Source: Adiantum capillus-veneris (taxonomy: Eukaryota; Streptophyta; Polypodiopsida; Polypodiales; Pteridaceae). From it: DNA of 64,000 nucleotides. This document shows, piece after piece, positions 61,214-64,000 of this stretch. Every line of letters starts with the position of its first letter. Position 1 is the stretch's first letter. The position numbers and the translations under genes were made by a program. The stretch is from assembly GCA_014529385.2 (NCBI GenBank), contig CM043949.1, positions 107,428,054-107,492,053 of the forward strand. Direction: 5' to 3'. The notes under the pieces are model-generated. The model ran no database searches. It saw nothing but the letters and a program-made list of their open reading frames with translations, and was not told where the DNA came from.

Positions 61214-61893
61214 CACTATTTGAAAAAAGCTAGGTTAAGCATTTAAAATTTGATTCATGAAGTGCTGGGTTCAATCCTCAGCTTACCAAAGACTCGAGAG
61301 ACAAAGAACATTGCCTATACCTTGACTTTGCAGGCATCCACACCGTTATCATCGATAGAGGGCTTCAAAAGGTGGTGGTGAAGGGCACGATGGACCCCTT
61401 GGAGGTGCTCCAGAAGGTGCGAAGAGCTCGAAAAAATGCGGACTTTTGGTTGGCTCATGAGACCTCATCACCACAACACCAATTTCATGATATTAACAAC
61501 AACAATAATGGTGTCCCTATGACTCCTACACAAGATTTCCTAAACCTTAACTCCTACTCCCCTAACTTAGGATGTGAATTTGGTGGTCTTTACACCTATC
61601 CCTTCCTACCTTACACTCCAAACAATGAGGGGATTTTTCATGATGGCCATGCCTTTTTGCACAACCATGTCCCTAGGGCTCCCTATTATTCCCATGGCCA
61701 TGTGATAAACTACCCCTCCTCTCAAGATCCTCATGATGAGGGAAGGTCTCATCCTGTCCATGTTTTTCCACTCTATGAGGCTCCTTCTTGTTCCCACTCC
61801 CATTTCGACAACCCCATCTACTCACAAGATGCACTATCTATCCTTTTCGATGCACTTACTCTTGAGAATCCCAATCAATGTGTTGTCATGTGA
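60799..61893 (+). CDS. Heavy-metal-associated isoprenylated plant protein (HIPP), 3 exons
   Basis: Exons 60799-60816, 60893-60974 and 61334-61893 give 660 nt (219 residues). An HMA domain spans residues ~7-75: VELRVSMNCRGCERKVKRAL with the metal-binding CxxC (C18, C21), then IHTVIIDRGLQKVVVKG. An Asn/His/Pro-rich low-complexity tail follows, ending NQCVVM. The last four residues are a CaaX prenylation signal, which defines HIPPs. These are plant metallochaperone-like proteins, anchored to membranes or partly nuclear. Exon 1 (ATG GCC GAG GAA GCT GAG) is inferred from frame and an AG/GCAAGT donor; an alternative upstream first exon is possible. Exons 2 and 3 are firm. Intron 2 contains GT/GA microsatellites and tRNA-like repeats. 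Confidence 0.88.
61000..61075. repeat. (GT)n(GA)n microsatellite in HIPP intron 2
   Basis: About 48 bp of GT followed by a GA run. A second GA tract lies at 61,163-61,213 in the same intron. Confidence 0.95.
61083..61292 (+). repeat. Two tRNA-like repeat units in HIPP intron 2
   Basis: AAGCTAGGCTTACTGGTTAG...GTGTTGGGTTCGATCCTTGC (61,088-61,134) and AAGCTAGGTTAAGC...AGTGCTGGGTTCAATCCTCAGC (61,228-61,282) share an A-box-like start and B-box-like end. Each directly follows a GA tract. They look like degenerate tRNA-derived SINE heads duplicated together with the microsatellite. Confidence 0.5.
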
Positions 61894-61960
61894 TCTCTGA
61901 TATAGGCATTTATAGTGGTTGCAATGAGCATAGTTTTCATGAGCTATGTTGGACAAGGAA

Positions 61961-61962
<2 letters not shown>

Positions 61963-62048
<86 letters not shown>
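61963..62048. repeat. (CT)n(CA)n microsatellite
   Basis: About 43 bp of CT followed by about 42 bp of CA, ~70 bp after the HIPP stop codon. Confidence 0.97.
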
Positions 62049-62049
<1 letters not shown>

Positions 62050-62090
62050 ACAAGAAGTTTTGGACAAATTCTCACATTGTGACTTACCTC

Positions 62091-62245
62091 AACATCATGA
62101 GCTTCTGTGAGGGAGGCATTGCATACCTAGCTAGGTACGATTGGGGGCATGGGACCACCGGCTCGATGGGGGCGCCGGTGATCCCCTACCCCCAATTGTA
62201 CCTAGCTAGGTATGCCGTGCCTCTCGAGCAGAAGCTCATGATGTT
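62091..62245 (+). ncRNA. 155-bp near-perfect foldback, MIRNA-type hairpin candidate
   Basis: The arms 62,091-62,165 and 62,171-62,245 are each 75 bases and pair without gaps around a 5-base loop. Blocks AACATCATGAGCTTCTG, GCATACCTAGCTAGGTAC and ATTGGGGG pair fully. About 15 positions differ, several of them G:U pairs if the plus strand is transcribed. Length and mismatch pattern fit a plant pri-miRNA stem. I recognise no known miRNA in it. It is ~200 bp downstream of the HIPP stop on the same strand, so it could sit in that transcript or be separate. A small foldback transposon is the alternative. Confidence 0.5.
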
Positions 62246-64000
62246 ATGCATCGTACAAAAAACACTGAAGACGATTCCGTTTTCCTACATGAGAAAAATT
62301 CTAAATCTTCTTGTGTGTGTGCACGCACAGAGTTTATGTGGCTATATTAGTCGGTTTCACAAGTGCATTTTGGCAAAGCACTACTTTGTAGACGACTAAA
62401 CATTTATTTGTGTGTTTCCTCTAGCTTCAATTCAATCCTATTTAGTGTACTTCCTCCTAGTAAATCATTGGTAGCTATAAGCCTCCATGTCTATGTTGTG
62501 TGCTTTGTTGGGGTGTGTGTGGGATACGCATTCTACTCATATATCATCACACAACAAGGTGTGTTGATCATTTATAAGTGCATCAGTGAATGGTCAGACT
62601 AGCAATTTGGTGACTCGACATCACACATCCTTGAAATACCTAAAATTTTTAATGGTACTAGTATGGCCGGCTCCCTTCGGCGGCCTCTCTCTCTCTTTTT
62701 CTCTCCCTCTTTATCACATGCACATGGGTTTCTCTCTGTTTTGGAGTTTAGCTTTCATGTTGCACATTTCGAGTGTAAAGGGCTACCCCTTCCGCCATAT
62801 TATGTTAGATTAGATAACATTTGGTATGCACAACGGACATGATACACATAGTTACAAAATGATAGTTACTCCAAAGGAGGACTATGGAGTAAAAGTTCTA
62901 AAAATTCCATAAAAGGAAGAGGCACGGATAATGTTTACCAAACATGCTATATGCATCATTCCACCAAGGAGATCTCAATAGTAGATGAAGAAGAAAGGAC
63001 ATTGCACATTGATGAAGAAAGGACAATAGTAGATGAAGAAGAAAGGACATTGCACATTGATCTAGGTAAAAAAATGGCTTTGTAGAATAAGTTTTTGGCC
63101 GTGTCTTTCTCCACTAGAACTTTTGTCTCCAAAAATTCCTTATGTTCCTCTTCATTATTCTACATGTCAGCCTCTCTAGAGGCACCATGAAGATTAGGAG
63201 TTTAGGAGCAATATGGACTTAAAAAAGAATACATTTACCCCTATTTGTAGAGATCCCTTTTGGAGCTACAATTGGCATTGCATTAGATGATGGAGGAGGT
63301 GGAGGGGAAGGTGGAGGACCCTAAAGAAGAGAAAGTGGCAAAGTTACTTTGAAAAGCTTCCAATTATGATTATTTGATTGGTCCAATCTTGTTGAACTTT
63401 GACTGATGGATTCTACCATCTCTTTTACATAATCCAAGTTTAGAGACGCTCTTTTGCACTTGTTGTCATAGAGTAGACATGTCTCATTCTAGAATTGAAG
63501 TGAGGGTGAACCATTTCTAATCCTTTTTTATTTTCAATCGCATTATTGATTGTTGTCTATACACTTTGTAAACCAATGTGTGCATGCTTCTGTGGAGTGA
63601 GTGTGTGGTATCAAGCAACTTGAAGCCATTTTTAAACATCTACGAGTATGCTTCCCAAATCTTTTGCTCTTGCTTCAGTCTTGCTTCAGTCTAGCTTGCC
63701 CTTTGCATCAAATTTTGCACTTTTGCTCACAATAAAAGAGTTTGAGAAAGATTAGCATGAAAAAGGTAGAAAATCCACACCATGGATGCATTGAAATTGC
63801 CAAATCGATGCCGTGGGTTCATGGTAGTGATAATAGGCTATTTGCTTGAGTTCTTGGATTGAAAAATATTGCTTAAGAGAAGCTACATACTATGTTACTA
63901 TTGAGTCTAATCTACTTGAGTTTGAGACTACTCTAGGTCATACCATCTCAGAGGAAGGCATCCATATGGATCCTCAAAAGTGAGATAAAAAATGCATGGC
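62246..64000. other. No gene seen to the window end
   Basis: Short open frames only. CT-rich patch at 62,684-62,712. The 63.2-64.0 kb stretch is AT-rich and stop-dense. Confidence 0.5.
62977..63064 (+). repeat. 48-bp tandem duplication
   Basis: AATAGTAGATGAAGAAGAAA at 62,977 recurs at 63,025. The second copy is identical for about 40 bp. Confidence 0.95.

Noticed and set aside
15376-61893. A functional link between the CAAX-protease-like gene and the CaaX-ending HIPP
   Set aside because: The genes are 42 kb apart. The CPBP protein looks plastid-targeted, whereas prenyl-protein processing happens at the ER. The shared CAAX name does not imply a shared pathway.
61878-62399. 173-codon open frame across the CT/CA microsatellite and foldback
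   Set aside because: It starts inside the last HIPP codons and is kept open by the microsatellite. It shows no domain.

Overview
The window is nuclear DNA of a land plant with a large, repeat-loaded genome. Evidence: two multi-exon genes of plant type (a plastid-type CPBP/CAAX protease-like protein and a heavy-metal-associated isoprenylated protein, HIPP), a plant-type EF-1alpha pseudogene, Ty1/copia and Ty3/gypsy LTR retrotransposons with initiator-Met-type or Athila/Tat-type primer sites, a LINE relic, and many long (GA)n/(CT)n tracts. A fern or similar non-flowering plant is my best guess. That is inference; nothing here proves it.

Layout. 1-1.4 kb: non-coding, with a five-copy short motif. 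1.4-6.4 kb: a copia element (Copia-1) with recognisable gag-protease-integrase-RT-RNase H but several frameshifts. 6.56-7.87 kb: a 5'-truncated, intron-bearing EF-1alpha pseudogene. 9.1-13.06 kb: a minus-strand copia element (Copia-2) that has LTRs, primer site, gag and polypurine tract but no pol; a 1.6 kb gypsy solo LTR sits inside its gag. 14.86-15.16 kb: a solo LTR with a perfect AGGGG target duplication, directly upstream of the CPBP gene (15.38-18.35 kb, 10 exons, 403 residues). 18.4-24 kb: intergenic DNA with local duplications and a diffuse ATGATAC-rich zone. 24.0-26.3 kb: a LINE relic. 28.2-29.2 and 40.3-41.6 kb: the two flanks of a degenerate satellite-like array, split by an 11.14 kb gypsy element (Gypsy-A, 29,202-40,341) with two LTRs and a 5-bp target duplication but no RT or integrase.

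41.6-43.1 kb holds a minus-strand gypsy gag-protease remnant. 44.2-45.9 kb holds a plus-strand chromovirus 3' fragment (RNase H, integrase, chromodomain). 46.95-52.5 kb is a decayed minus-strand copia (Copia-3). 53.2-58.3 kb is a minus-strand gypsy (Gypsy-B) whose 1.6 kb LTR belongs to the same family as the solo LTR at 10-11.6 kb. 58.9-60.1 kb is a fourth copia gag remnant with a GA-bearing LTR end. 60.8-61.9 kb is the HIPP gene, with a tRNA-derived SINE-like repeat upstream and tRNA-like repeats in its second intron. About 200 bp beyond its stop is a 155-bp near-perfect foldback that could be a MIRNA-type hairpin. A second foldback lies at 44.07-44.18 kb.

The host genes do not form an operon or obvious pathway. 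They are isolated islands in a nested retrotransposon landscape. The most striking shared theme is that (GA)n/(CT)n tracts lie inside the LTRs of several unrelated element families, each downstream of a TATA-like box, so much of the microsatellite content looks retrotransposon-borne. All element boundaries were read by eye; those not backed by target duplications may be off by several bases.
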